From Actinotignum urinale DSM 15805 (GTDB lineage: Bacteria; Actinomycetota; Actinomycetes; Actinomycetales; Actinomycetaceae), in NCBI RefSeq assembly GCF_000420445.1, contig NZ_ATUY01000009.1, positions 25,193 to 89,192 of the forward strand: a stretch of 64,000 nt of DNA, read 5' to 3'. A program made the position numbers and the translations under genes. The notes beneath the pieces were generated by a model. That model made no database searches, was not told where the DNA came from, and saw nothing but the letters and a program-made list of their open reading frames with translations. Below are positions 7,858 to 16,751 of this stretch, piece by piece; the first letter of the stretch is position 1, and each line of letters opens with the position of its first letter.

Positions 7858-9619
7858 AATTAGCTTCCCAGGTGAGCTGAGTTCCACTCGGTTCTATGGA
7901 GTGAGCCGTGAAATGCCCGTGTGAACGCCGTGCGCGCGCAGCTAAGTTTGACAGTCCGCTCCGCCTTTTCACATTGTGCATCCCCACTCCATTATCTTTT
8001 ACTGTTACCTTGACATGGCCCGGCGTAATCACCACACTGACAAACATTTCTGTTGCGTTAGCATACTTCGCAGCGTTCGTGAGCCCTTCACGAATGACAG
8101 CCACAATATCGTCGGAAAGATCGGAACCAATAACGTCGTCAACCTCGGTACCGGCGCGTTCGTCGATTTTCTCTCCCATAAATTCCAGGTTGAGATGCGC
8201 AGTGAACCCTAACTGGCCAGTTATGCTGGACACTTCACGGGTGACGCGTTGGGCGATTGGAACGGTAGCTTTCGGATCACGTAGGGAGTAAATAATGCTT
8301 CGAATTTGCCCCACGGAATCGTCAATAGAAGAAAGTGCTTCATCGAGAGTTTTCATGACGAGAGGATCTGGGTGCTTTGCAGATAAATCATCACGCAAGG
8401 TTGAAAGTTTCAAGCCTGAAGCAAAGAGTTTTTGGATCGCAAAATCGTGCAAATCTCGCGAAATACGAGAACGATCTTCGAGTTGAAGCGCACGTGTTTG
8501 TAACTGGCGAGATGAGGCGAGTTCAAGTGCCAAAACAGCCTGGGTTGCCACATTTTCTGCCATGGAAAGATCTGTTAAATCAAATTCTTTCGAATAGCGG
8601 TTGCGTACCAGCATAATCAGCCCCTGAGATTTGCCTTTATTAACCATGGGCACGAAAAGTACCGGCCCGAAGTTCTTGACACGTGCATCATCTAAAAGAG
8701 TTGCGGAAGCGAAATCTTCGAGAACACGCCCCATGGCGGCGTTTGCAGCTTCGCGTGCGCGTGAATTTGGAGGGAACTCCAAACCCACAAACTTGTGCGA
8801 ATCCTTTCCCGAGGTGAACTCGCAAATCCAATTATCCCCAACTGAGGGCAAAATAATGAGAGCAATATCAGATTGGGAAACTCGTCGCATCGTGTCCGCA
8901 ATAAGCTGGAGTGCATCTTCTTCGTCGGAACCTTCCAAGAGGGCGGTGGTAATACTGCGTGATGCCGTAATCCATCGGGCACGCGAAATGGATTCGAAGT
9001 AGAGAGCAGCATTTTCCAGGGCGGTGGCCGACGCTTGGGTAAGAAGCCTCACAGCTTGTTCATCTTCGTGTGAGTAGGTTTCCTTTCCCACGAGCATGAG
9101 TCGCGCAATACTGCGTTGTTTCGTATGGATATCCGATATGAGGAATGGAGCGTTGTTGAACGACGAAAACTCTGCGTCACCTAGGTTGTCCGTTGCGGCT
9201 GCGGTGTTTTCTTCCGTTTTGTGCGTTACGTTGTGAGGTATATCGTTCGTTGAGTGCTCTGCTGGGCCCTCTGTTTCGTTATCTTGTTCCTCGGTCTGCA
9301 CTATTTTGTCTGGAGAGCTCAACGGTTCGAGAAAAAGTGCGTCCGTAGGGCTCAGTTTTCTTACTTCGGTGTCTGTAATCGAAATGGTTTCCAGAAAATT
9401 CCGCAACGCCTTTTCATCTATTTCAGGCAGTCCAGCGTTGTCACCGAAGGTCAAAATATTCGTGATGTGCCCTAAACCGTCGAGTACACCTACATGGGCG
9501 ATGGGAGCGCCGGTTACTTGGATACTTGTTTCGGCGAGGTTGTGGAGAATGCCCGCCCGGTCCATCCGTGTTGTGATAGTGAGGGCAGATTGTAGTAGAG
9601 AAGTATCGGGTTGTGTCAT
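7850..9619 (-). CDS. two-GAF sensor histidine kinase, DevS/DosT-like architecture
   Basis: The 589-residue cytoplasmic kinase has two GAF-like domains (roughly residues 10-210 and 220-365), a HisKA_3 dimerisation helix with phospho-acceptor DLHDFAIQKLF, and a C-terminal ATPase domain (REGLTNAAKYANA, DNGVGM). The linker ENAALYFESISRARWITASR between GAFs is typical of the DevS/DosS group. GAF-1 carries an acidic insert of about 50 residues, and I do not see the HPPM segment that bears the heme ligand in DosS. Start: the ATG at 9619 overlaps the cydC stop as ATGA, so the kinase is the last gene of the cyd operon. A longer frame to 9643 lacks support. It probably senses redox state, oxygen or a small ligand and phosphorylates the nearby regulator. 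Confidence 0.88.
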   Translation of the reverse strand: MTQPDTSLLQSALTITTRMDRAGILHNLAETSIQVTGAPIAHVGVLDGLGHITNILTFGDNAGLPEIDEKALRNFLETISITDTEVRKLSPTDALFLEPLSSPDKIVQTEEQDNETEGPAEHSTNDIPHNVTHKTEENTAAATDNLGDAEFSSFNNAPFLISDIHTKQRSIARLMLVGKETYSHEDEQAVRLLTQASATALENAALYFESISRARWITASRSITTALLEGSDEEDALQLIADTMRRVSQSDIALIILPSVGDNWICEFTSGKDSHKFVGLEFPPNSRAREAANAAMGRVLEDFASATLLDDARVKNFGPVLFVPMVNKGKSQGLIMLVRNRYSKEFDLTDLSMAENVATQAVLALELASSRQLQTRALQLEDRSRISRDLHDFAIQKLFASGLKLSTLRDDLSAKHPDPLVMKTLDEALSSIDDSVGQIRSIIYSLRDPKATVPIAQRVTREVSSITGQLGFTAHLNLEFMGEKIDERAGTEVDDVIGSDLSDDIVAVIREGLTNAAKYANATEMFVSVVITPGHVKVTVKDNGVGMHNVKRRSGLSNLAARARRSHGHFTAHSIEPSGTQLTWEANFR

Positions 9620-11544
9620 GCGTTTTCCTGATGGATTGACCATGCATATTCGGTGTTACGACGAAGAATGTTCTCGTGGGTTCCGTAATCCTTGACGTAA
9701 GTTATATTGTTATCGTTTTTCTCTAACACGATAACATTATCCGCTTCGTCAAGTGGTGATATTCGATGTGTTACGACGATAATGGTTCGTGGATCTATAG
9801 GATCTTTTCCGGCTCGGAGCAAATCGCGAATGAGAAGATCGGCAGTTTTTGGGTCGAGGTGTTCACCTGGTTCGTCGAGAAGAAGATATTGGGCGCCGGA
9901 TGCGAGTGCGCGTGCCAGAAGGAGACGACGGCGTTCTCCACCGGAAATTGTTGCAGCATCCTCGCCGAGCATGGTGTGAACGCCGTCGGGAAGCTCTGCC
10001 AGCCATGATCCTAAACCGGTTTTGTGGAGAAGGATAACGGCTTCGCGTTCGGTGACGTGGGGGTTTGCGACACGAAGATTTTCGAGGACAGTTGTTTCAA
10101 AAATATGTGCGTCTTCTGCCGTGAGAATGAGAAATTCGCTGACTTCTTCCCTGGGAATCGTTGCTATGTCTCGTCCGTTGTAACGAACAGTTCCCTGGTG
10201 AGCGGGTAGCATTCCAGCGAGCGTGAACAACAGTGTTGATTTTCCGATGCCGGAGGGGCCAACGATACCTAGGGATGTGGAAGGAGGAATGGTAAAGGAG
10301 AGAGGCTCGGAAATATCGGGATGACCTGGCCACCCCAGTACAGCGCGGTCAATAATCAATCCCTCAGGTGTTTTGCTGCTACGCGGGGAGGGCTCGGATG
10401 AGGAATCGGTACCCGAAGAATCACTGTGTGAAGGGGCGGTAAGTGAAGAGTCGGTGCCCGAAGAAACGCTACCCGAAGAATCACTGTGTGAAGGGTCGGT
10501 ACGCGGGGAGTCGTTAGCCGAAGAGTCGCTAGGTTGGTGGGTAACCACGTTCTGAGTGTCGTGCTGTTCTGCTTTATCGAGCAGTTCGAGGATGCGCTGA
10601 GCGGCTTTTGCGGAAGTAACCAGCTGGATAGCCGATTCTCCAAGCCCCATTGTTGCTTCAAAAGCCGCCAGTGGAGTAAGAACACAAACAGCCAAAGCGG
10701 TTTGTGAAAGCGTGCCCGCAGCCAACTGTTGGCTTCCAATAATGATGGCGCACACCACCACAATCCCCATAGCAATCGTATCGATGGCCACAGCTAAAGC
10801 CTGGGGGCGAGCAGCGCCGTCGCGGTGGGTGAAAATGCGTTCTTCTGTTTTTCGCTGAATTATTTCTATGTCCGTTAGACGCCCAGACACACGAAGTTCG
10901 GTAGCCGAATCGAGAAGGGTGAGCGCCTGGGAAGAAATTTCACTGCGATCTCTGACCTGGGATTCTTCGGCACGTCGCCCACCTCGCATAGCAAAGTAGG
11001 GAGCCACAACGCCGGAAAGAAGAAGGCATAAGAACAAGACAACACCGATGGCGGGCGAAAGAATCCCTACAATCAGGCAGGAAGTAATACACACAACAAC
11101 AGCCACGCATGCCGGTTGAAGAGCCTTGACAATAAGGTCGCCAACAGAATCAACATCTCGCCCGGTGCGGGCAAGCAAATCCCCTCGTCGTATAGAGGTA
11201 ATAACGTCTGTGGGGGACTGCGCAAGCGTTGAATAAACGTGGGAACGCAGGTGCGACATGCCGTAGAGCGTAACGCGATGGCTAAAAATGCGGTTCACGT
11301 AACGTAATACAGCCTTGGATACACCGAAGAAACGCACCGCGGTTGTAGCAACTCCCAAAACTAGAACGGGTGGCATTTGGGAGGCGCGAGTAATAAGCCA
11401 GGCAGAAACGGCCGCCAGGCACACCGAGGAAATAAGTCCGCTCGCCCCGGCCGCTACCGAACCGATAAAACCGCCGGTTTTGACCTTGAGAAGGGGAAGG
11501 ATTCGTCTAATGGCGCGTCGCTCATCTGCGGGGAAAACACTCAC
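9616..11544 (-). CDS. cydC: ABC transporter CydC, cytochrome bd assembly
   Basis: CydC is the second half of the heterodimeric CydDC exporter (thiols/heme) needed to assemble cytochrome bd. The 642-residue protein has six predicted membrane helices, Walker A GPSGIGKST, signature SGGERRRLLLARAL, and Walker B LLLDEPGEHLD. A Ser/Asp/Pro/Thr-rich linker of about 65 residues sits between the membrane domain and the ATPase. The GTG start at 11544 overlaps the cydD stop (GTGA); the stop overlaps the kinase start. Confidence 0.92.
   Translation of the reverse strand: MSVFPADERRAIRRILPLLKVKTGGFIGSVAAGASGLISSVCLAAVSAWLITRASQMPPVLVLGVATTAVRFFGVSKAVLRYVNRIFSHRVTLYGMSHLRSHVYSTLAQSPTDVITSIRRGDLLARTGRDVDSVGDLIVKALQPACVAVVVCITSCLIVGILSPAIGVVLFLCLLLSGVVAPYFAMRGGRRAEESQVRDRSEISSQALTLLDSATELRVSGRLTDIEIIQRKTEERIFTHRDGAARPQALAVAIDTIAMGIVVVCAIIIGSQQLAAGTLSQTALAVCVLTPLAAFEATMGLGESAIQLVTSAKAAQRILELLDKAEQHDTQNVVTHQPSDSSANDSPRTDPSHSDSSGSVSSGTDSSLTAPSHSDSSGTDSSSEPSPRSSKTPEGLIIDRAVLGWPGHPDISEPLSFTIPPSTSLGIVGPSGIGKSTLLFTLAGMLPAHQGTVRYNGRDIATIPREEVSEFLILTAEDAHIFETTVLENLRVANPHVTEREAVILLHKTGLGSWLAELPDGVHTMLGEDAATISGGERRRLLLARALASGAQYLLLDEPGEHLDPKTADLLIRDLLRAGKDPIDPRTIIVVTHRISPLDEADNVIVLEKNDNNITYVKDYGTHENILRRNTEYAWSIHQENA
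10380..10545 (-). repeat. imperfect repeats encoding the CydC Ser/Asp linker
   Basis: Imperfect copies of GAAGAATCACTGTGTGAAGG and shorter GAAGAGTCG units encode repeating SHSDSSGTDSS-like text inside cydC. The reading frame is kept throughout, consistent with expansion by slippage in a tolerant linker. Confidence 0.75.
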
Positions 11545-13370
11545 TTGCCCTCTCCTTCCTTGACTTCGCTCATAACGGTGCCCTGTGGTTGGGGTGAAAC
11601 TTGTACCGTGCCTACTTGTGGTGTGGCTAATTTCGTTTCTCTTTCTGTTCTGGTTTGGTTTCCGTTTCGGGTTTCTGTTCTTGTTTCAAATTCCGTTCCG
11701 TTTGTGTTTTGTGCGACGCTGTCTGCGAGAGATTGTGTTGATGCGTAAACGTCCACAATGTTATCCGCCACCCCTATGAGGGCTTGCCTGTGCGCGATAA
11801 CGATGACGGTACGTCCCGATTCGCGTAATTTTTGCACAGATTCGACGACGTGTTCCTCACTTCTTGCGTCAAGATGCGCGGAAGGTTCGTCAAGAAGGAT
11901 AACGGGACGTTCGCTGATGAGTGCACGTGTGAGCGCAAGGCGCTGCCTTTGCCCAACGGACAAGCCAACACCACCTTGGCCTATCATGGTATTCCAGCCT
12001 TGGGGAAGTGTTTCGATAACAGAATCAAATCCGGCAAGTCGTGCAGCTTCACGCGTTTTCTCATCGACAATTCCACCAATATTTTCGGCGACGGTACCTG
12101 GAATAAGAACGGGACGTTGGGGTACCCACGTGATGTTGTTCCATAGACTTTCGCGCGAAATAGCGGAGAGAGGAACGTCCCCTATCGTAATATTCCCTTC
12201 GTCGGGGTCGAGGAAACGCATGAGAACATTTGTCGTCGTCGTTTTTCCTGAACCTGAAGGGCCACGAAGCACAGTAATCTCACCGGGGCGGAGAGTTGCT
12301 GTGAGCTTGGCTGGGGCGATTGTTTCACGGCCCGGCGCATATACGCTGAGGTTATTAATGTGAATGGTGCTTAAAGAAAGATCGGGGCATGGTTCTTGGC
12401 CATCAACAACGGGAAGTGGCGTTTCGAGGATGTCGAACGCTTGATCAGTTGCCGCCACGCCGTTAGACGAAGCATGAAATTGGGTTCCAACATCGCGTAA
12501 GGGTTTAAAAACTTCCGGGGTAAGCATAATAATGGTGAGCCCTACGAACAGCCCCATATGCCCGGCAACCATACGCAAGCCTACTTCGACCGCAACAAGG
12601 GCTGTTGAGAGGGTGGTGAGGAACTCAAGGACGGCTCCGGAAAGGAAAGCAACATACAGCGTTTGCATCGTGGTTGCGGCGTAGGTATCTCCAAGGTGTT
12701 GGACACGTCCTTCGGGGTGTTTTTCCCGTCCTACGGCTTTGAGGGTGGTGAGTCCGGCGAGGAGGTCGAGCAGTTGCTGTCCCAGGCGTTGCATGGAGGC
12801 GAGGCGTTCGGAAGCAAAGTTTTGGGTGAGCCTGCCAATAAGAATCATGAAGAGGGGCACGAGGGGAATGCATAGAACAATGGCTAATGCACTAATCCAG
12901 TCGAGCCACACAATGACGATAAGCGCTACCGGCATAACCGTGCAGGTGAGGATGAGCTGGGGCAAAAATTTTACGAAATATGGCTCTAAATCATCAAGAC
13001 CCGAAGTTACAAGAGTGACAGTTGAGCTTGAATGTCCTTGGGAGAGCCATCGTTCTCCAACGTCCCCTGCGTGGCGTACAACGCGGGCGCGCAAGTCCGC
13101 AATTGTTGTGAGAGCCGCTCTATGCCCGTAGGCTTCCCGCAGGTAGAGCAGTAGTGCGCGAAGCGCGAAAACAATGCCGAGCCAGGCAATACGCCACGAC
13201 ATATCCGAAAGTTCGGCGTATCCGTCGATAACGGGGGAGATGCTCCCGGCAATTAAGAGGCATTGGGCAAGAACAAGAACAGTTTCGCAAAACCCTAGGG
13301 CGCCCAGAAATATCACGTATTTACGCGCTGCACCTACGTATTTCATAAGGCGAGGATCGAGAGGTTTCAT
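11541..13370 (-). CDS. cydD: ABC transporter CydD, cytochrome bd assembly
   Basis: CydD pairs with CydC. The 609-residue product has an N-terminal six-helix membrane domain, Walker A GPSGSGKTT, signature LSVGQRQRLALTRAL and Walker B ILLDEPSAHLD. The start is placed at the ATG at 13370 (MKPLDPRLMKYVGAARK), which has an AGGA box; a longer frame to 13424 would run through a hairpin terminator. The C-terminus carries an unusual Thr/Glu/Asn/Arg-rich tail (ETRTETRNGNQTRTERET) of about 70 residues beyond the ATPase fold. The stop overlaps the cydC start. Confidence 0.92.
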   Translation of the reverse strand: MKPLDPRLMKYVGAARKYVIFLGALGFCETVLVLAQCLLIAGSISPVIDGYAELSDMSWRIAWLGIVFALRALLLYLREAYGHRAALTTIADLRARVVRHAGDVGERWLSQGHSSSTVTLVTSGLDDLEPYFVKFLPQLILTCTVMPVALIVIVWLDWISALAIVLCIPLVPLFMILIGRLTQNFASERLASMQRLGQQLLDLLAGLTTLKAVGREKHPEGRVQHLGDTYAATTMQTLYVAFLSGAVLEFLTTLSTALVAVEVGLRMVAGHMGLFVGLTIIMLTPEVFKPLRDVGTQFHASSNGVAATDQAFDILETPLPVVDGQEPCPDLSLSTIHINNLSVYAPGRETIAPAKLTATLRPGEITVLRGPSGSGKTTTTNVLMRFLDPDEGNITIGDVPLSAISRESLWNNITWVPQRPVLIPGTVAENIGGIVDEKTREAARLAGFDSVIETLPQGWNTMIGQGGVGLSVGQRQRLALTRALISERPVILLDEPSAHLDARSEEHVVESVQKLRESGRTVIVIAHRQALIGVADNIVDVYASTQSLADSVAQNTNGTEFETRTETRNGNQTRTERETKLATPQVGTVQVSPQPQGTVMSEVKEGEGK

Positions 13371-13420
13371 TCCATTCCTGTTCGACGGGGATGTGGTGAT
13401 ATTGATTGATACTACACGAA

Positions 13421-13460
13421 ACAAAAACGTGGCCGCACAGTTGGACTATGCGACCACGTT
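13421..13460 (-). terminator. hairpin with T-run between cydB and cydD
   Basis: On the minus strand AACGTGG-T-CGCA pairs with TGCG-G-CCACGTT around an 11-nt loop and runs into a T tract. It lies just after the cydB stop and before the cydD ribosome-binding site. It probably acts as a partial terminator that sets more oxidase than transporter, or as an RNA-stabilising 3' end. Confidence 0.75.
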
Positions 13461-13466
13461 CCGGAG

Positions 13467-14585
13467 TTATTTCACTTCAAATTGGCGAATCTTTCGCGGT
13501 TCGAGTCCGACGGGTTCTTCGGGAATCTGGCCTACGTCGATGCGCTTGCGGAACATGTAGTATGCCCAGAATGTGTATGCGAGAACAATCGGAACAAAGA
13601 CGATAGCGACAACAAGCATAATCCCCTGTGTGGGTGCTGTTGCGGTTGCCTGTTCGATAGTGAGTGAATATGCGTCGTCGATATAGGATCTCATCGCGTA
13701 CGGGAAGATCATGGAGAAAATAGTGGCGACGGCAAACGCGATACCTGCGAAATGCAAACCAAAGGCAAGCCCATCTCGGTTCATCCACGTGAAGTAGACG
13801 GTTGCAATGAGAAGGATTGCGCAGATGGCGAGCGGAATGATAGCAAATACCTGGTTGGAGTAGACGAAGTATGCCCACAGTGCCCAGACTGCTGTCAGGC
13901 CGGTGGAAACAAGGGTTGTCTTCTTTGCGAGTCCCATGGCTCGCTTCTGAAGATCTCCGGAAACCTTAATGGAAATCCACAGTGCGCCGTGGCTCAAGCA
14001 TAGGCTCATCACAACGAGACCACCGAGAATAGTGAACGGAGTGAGCAAGGAGAAGAAACCACCTGTTAAGAAGTGATGGTTGGTTGCAAGTGATGAAACA
14101 ACCTCACCGGGTGCAACTGCTACGAAGCTACCGGATTCGTAGGAGCCCACTTCAATAGCCATGCCCTGAACGAAGTTTGCGAAGGCAACACCGAAGAGGA
14201 TGGTAACAACCCACGAAACAACACAGTGAAGCATATCCCATGTTCCGCGCCATTTTTCGGTGCGAATCATTTTGCGCCATTCAAGTGCGCAAATACGAAT
14301 GATGAGGCACAGAAGAACGGCAACGAGAGCAATATACATGCCCGAAAACATGGTGGCGTACCATTCGGGGAAGGCGGCGAAGGTGGCGCCACCGGCGGTG
14401 AGCAACCATACTTCGTTTCCGTCCCAGTGCGGGCCAATCGAGTTGATTAACGCCCGGCGTTCACGTTCGTTCTTGGCAAAGGGTTTCAAGAGCATACCTA
14501 CACCGAAACCGAAGCCTTCTAGGGCAACGTAACCAATCCAAAGAACGACGATGAGGATAAACCAAATAATCATTAAAAGTGTCAT
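13467..14585 (-). CDS. cydB: cytochrome bd ubiquinol/menaquinol oxidase subunit II
   Basis: CydB is the structural partner of CydA in the high-affinity terminal oxidase. The 372-residue protein starts MTLLMIIWFILIVVLWIGYV and has about nine hydrophobic helices, the usual topology. Typical family text includes EGFGFGVGML near residue 24 and GPHWDGNEVWL near 50. It lies 12 bp downstream of cydA. Confidence 0.95.
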   Translation of the reverse strand: MTLLMIIWFILIVVLWIGYVALEGFGFGVGMLLKPFAKNERERRALINSIGPHWDGNEVWLLTAGGATFAAFPEWYATMFSGMYIALVAVLLCLIIRICALEWRKMIRTEKWRGTWDMLHCVVSWVVTILFGVAFANFVQGMAIEVGSYESGSFVAVAPGEVVSSLATNHHFLTGGFFSLLTPFTILGGLVVMSLCLSHGALWISIKVSGDLQKRAMGLAKKTTLVSTGLTAVWALWAYFVYSNQVFAIIPLAICAILLIATVYFTWMNRDGLAFGLHFAGIAFAVATIFSMIFPYAMRSYIDDAYSLTIEQATATAPTQGIMLVVAIVFVPIVLAYTFWAYYMFRKRIDVGQIPEEPVGLEPRKIRQFEVK

Positions 14586-14597
14586 GGTAACTTCCTC

Positions 14598-16103
14598 CTA
14601 GTACACAAGTTCCGGTGTGGCTTTGACATCGTATTCAACGACTTTCTTGTGGGTGTTGATACCTTCCTTGAGGTATCGTGCCAGTAGCCAGAACCACACA
14701 ATGCCGAGCGACGTGTACAGCAGGGTAAATGCCGTCAAGGAGAAGGCAACACTTCCTGCATTGACAGAATGGGATACGCCGAGATCCGTCATGAGGAGAA
14801 CCCCGTCGACGTGACCAGGGTAGACAACCCACGGTTGGCGCCCAATTTCTGTGAGAATCCAGCCCGCCGTATTGGCGAGGAACTGGAGAGGAATCATCCA
14901 GAGCCAGAATCTTCCCCACTTTTCGCTTCTGACTAATCTGTTTCCACGCAATACCCATAGGCCAACGGCGGCTATGAGGATATCAAGCAGGCCAACGCCG
15001 ACCATCACGCGGAAGGAGTAGTAGGAGACGAGAACATTAGGTGTTACTTCGTTCTTACCGTATGCTTCGGTGAATTTATCGACGAGTTCCTTGTTGACGT
15101 TTTCCATCTTGTGGATACGATCAAGGACCTTTTTATTGGCTTCGTCAATGGATTCGAGGCGTGATTCAGGACCGGTGAAGTGGTTCGTCATCATGAAGGA
15201 TTCGAGGCCTGGAATCGGAACATATACCTGTGTTGCCGTATCGCAACTATTGCCGAACATGACGAGGGAGAGTTTAGCGCTTTCTTCTCCCTTGCATACG
15301 CCCATCATGGCAGCTGCTTTAGTCGGCTGAATCTCTCCGAGGTGCTGACCCATGAAGTGACCTGAAGTTGCGGCAATAAGTGATGCCACGAGGGTGACTT
15401 TTAAGCCAAGTTTTGCGGTGGGTTTCCAGTAATCGCGTGCTTCTGATTCATTTCCTGTCAGACGAATGGAGCGAGCCATCCACCAGAACGCGAAACCTGC
15501 AACAAGGACACCGGAAAGGGTGAATGCCGCTGAGATGGCGTGTGCAAATGTGTAAATCCATGTCTCGTTAGCGAAAAGCTTGAGGAAACCTGAAACGCCA
15601 TCAAGTTCAGCGCGCCCTGTTTTTGGATTAAATACGGCGCCGTTGGGATTCTGCATGAAGCTATTTGCTGCAAGAATCCAGGCTGCGGACACCATGGTTC
15701 CGATGGAGAACAGCCATGCGCAGAGGTTATGAATCTTGGGGGAGAGGCGACCTTTTCCGAAGATCCACAAGCCGAGGAATGTAGATTCAAGGAAGAAGGC
15801 AAGAAGTGCCTCAAACGCAAGAGGTGCGCCGAAGATATCACCGACGAATCGGGAGTATTCAGACCAGTTCAAACCGAACTGGAATTCCTGAACGATACCT
15901 GTGGCAACGCCAAGTGCGAAATTAATGAGCAGAATTTTGCCGAAGAAATCGGTAATCCGCTGCCATTTCGGATCGCCCGTTTTACGGGCTTTGGTCTGCA
16001 TAAATGCGACGATGAGTGACAGCCCAATGGTTAGGGGTACCTGGAACCAGTGGTACACAGTGGTGATACCAAACTGCCACCGAGCAAGGGTGATCGGATC
16101 CAC
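14598..16103 (-). CDS. cydA: cytochrome bd oxidase subunit I
   Basis: CydA carries hemes b558, b595 and d and oxidises quinol while reducing oxygen to water at low oxygen. The 501-residue protein opens DPITLARWQFGITTVYHWFQ with the heme His in VYH, and has ETWIYTFAHAISAAF with the second heme His and the EIGRQPWVV motif. The Q-loop is short and holds two cysteines (GVCKGEE and GNSCDTA), which may form a disulfide as reported for mycobacterial enzymes. I choose the GTG at 16103 because a GGAAAGG box lies just upstream; the frame extends to a TTG at 16118. Confidence 0.94.
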   Translation of the reverse strand: MDPITLARWQFGITTVYHWFQVPLTIGLSLIVAFMQTKARKTGDPKWQRITDFFGKILLINFALGVATGIVQEFQFGLNWSEYSRFVGDIFGAPLAFEALLAFFLESTFLGLWIFGKGRLSPKIHNLCAWLFSIGTMVSAAWILAANSFMQNPNGAVFNPKTGRAELDGVSGFLKLFANETWIYTFAHAISAAFTLSGVLVAGFAFWWMARSIRLTGNESEARDYWKPTAKLGLKVTLVASLIAATSGHFMGQHLGEIQPTKAAAMMGVCKGEESAKLSLVMFGNSCDTATQVYVPIPGLESFMMTNHFTGPESRLESIDEANKKVLDRIHKMENVNKELVDKFTEAYGKNEVTPNVLVSYYSFRVMVGVGLLDILIAAVGLWVLRGNRLVRSEKWGRFWLWMIPLQFLANTAGWILTEIGRQPWVVYPGHVDGVLLMTDLGVSHSVNAGSVAFSLTAFTLLYTSLGIVWFWLLARYLKEGINTHKKVVEYDVKATPELVY

Positions 16104-16290
16104 TTTTCGCCTTTCCAATTATGTACTGTGTGACATTCCAACCTGAAGACATGCTGAAATATGCCACCTAAGGACCTGTAATGGTTCTAGTTTAGACCCT
16201 AGAATGTTCGACAGTCGCCTTGAAAACTCCCTAGTGTGGCGCAGGGTATCCTCCTTTTAGGAAATGTAGCAAGGCTTTTAGAGACACCTT

Positions 16291-16315
16291 TCCCAAACTT
16301 GGGACAAAAGTCCCA
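16291..16315. promoter_or_regulatory. DosR-box-like palindrome upstream of cydA
   Basis: TGGGAC-AAAA-GTCCCA (16300-16315) is a perfect 6-4-6 palindrome. The core GGGAC-N4-GTCCC has the same half-sites and spacing as the known DosR/DevR box. A second palindrome, TCCCAA-AC-TTGGGA (16291-16304), overlaps it and shares a half-site. The distance to the cydA start is about 190 bp. A DevR-like regulator is encoded 9 kb away, beside the kinase that closes the cyd operon. Confidence 0.65.
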
Positions 16316-16440
16316 CATAATATATTTTCCGTTACATTTGTAATACTTCGTCTCTATTTCGTTGGTGCGGGAAGGAAGGGAATATCGGCGCAAATACCTT
16401 TAACTTGTCACATACGCAAATGCATTCCTCATTAATGTTG

Positions 16441-16517
16441 GAGACCTATGTGGCGAGGTTCGAGACCTATGTAACGAGGTTCGAGACCTATGTAACGAGG
16501 TTCGAGACCTATGTAAC
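16441..16517. repeat. 21-bp tandem repeat, 3.7 copies
   Basis: Units start with GAGACCTATGTAACGAGG and end in TTC; two are identical, one differs by two bases, and the last is cut after 14 bases. Each unit contains ACC...GGT half-sites that could pair. The 21-bp period equals two helical turns, which suits iterated protein binding, and is also a multiple of three. Confidence 0.85.
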
Positions 16518-16751
16518 ACGGAGTGTGGAAATGAAAGGTGTGGCATATTCTCGAATGTGCACACTCTCATGTAGAATATTCGATAGGAATCGAATGCTAC
16601 CGCATCGCATTCGACGTCGTCGCCGGATTAAAGTACACACCACGAGATGTTTTTGGCGAGATGCGAACCACCGTTTTTGCGACAGTGTCGCACATTAAAG
16701 ACCAGACTTTATGGGATGTGGAATGAAGGACTGGTCAGGAAGTGTAGTCGA

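Larger units (their letters stand above)
16104..16751. other. divergent control region between cydA and rne
   Basis: This 648-bp gap separates the divergent cydA and rne genes. It holds the overlapping palindromes at 16291-16315, the tandem repeats at 16441-16517, and a palindrome ATTCGAT-AGGA-ATCGAAT at 16578-16595 among several TTCGA motifs. A 97-codon frame (16405-16698) spans the repeats, but it has no ribosome-binding site and no recognisable domain. Confidence 0.6.

Noticed and set aside
16441..16517. CRISPR array
   Set aside because: The repeats are head-to-tail with no spacers and there are no cas genes.
16405..16698. 97-codon ORF spanning the 21-bp repeats
   Set aside because: There is no ribosome-binding site, and the repeat phase alone (a multiple of three) explains the open frame; the remainder lacks protein-like composition.
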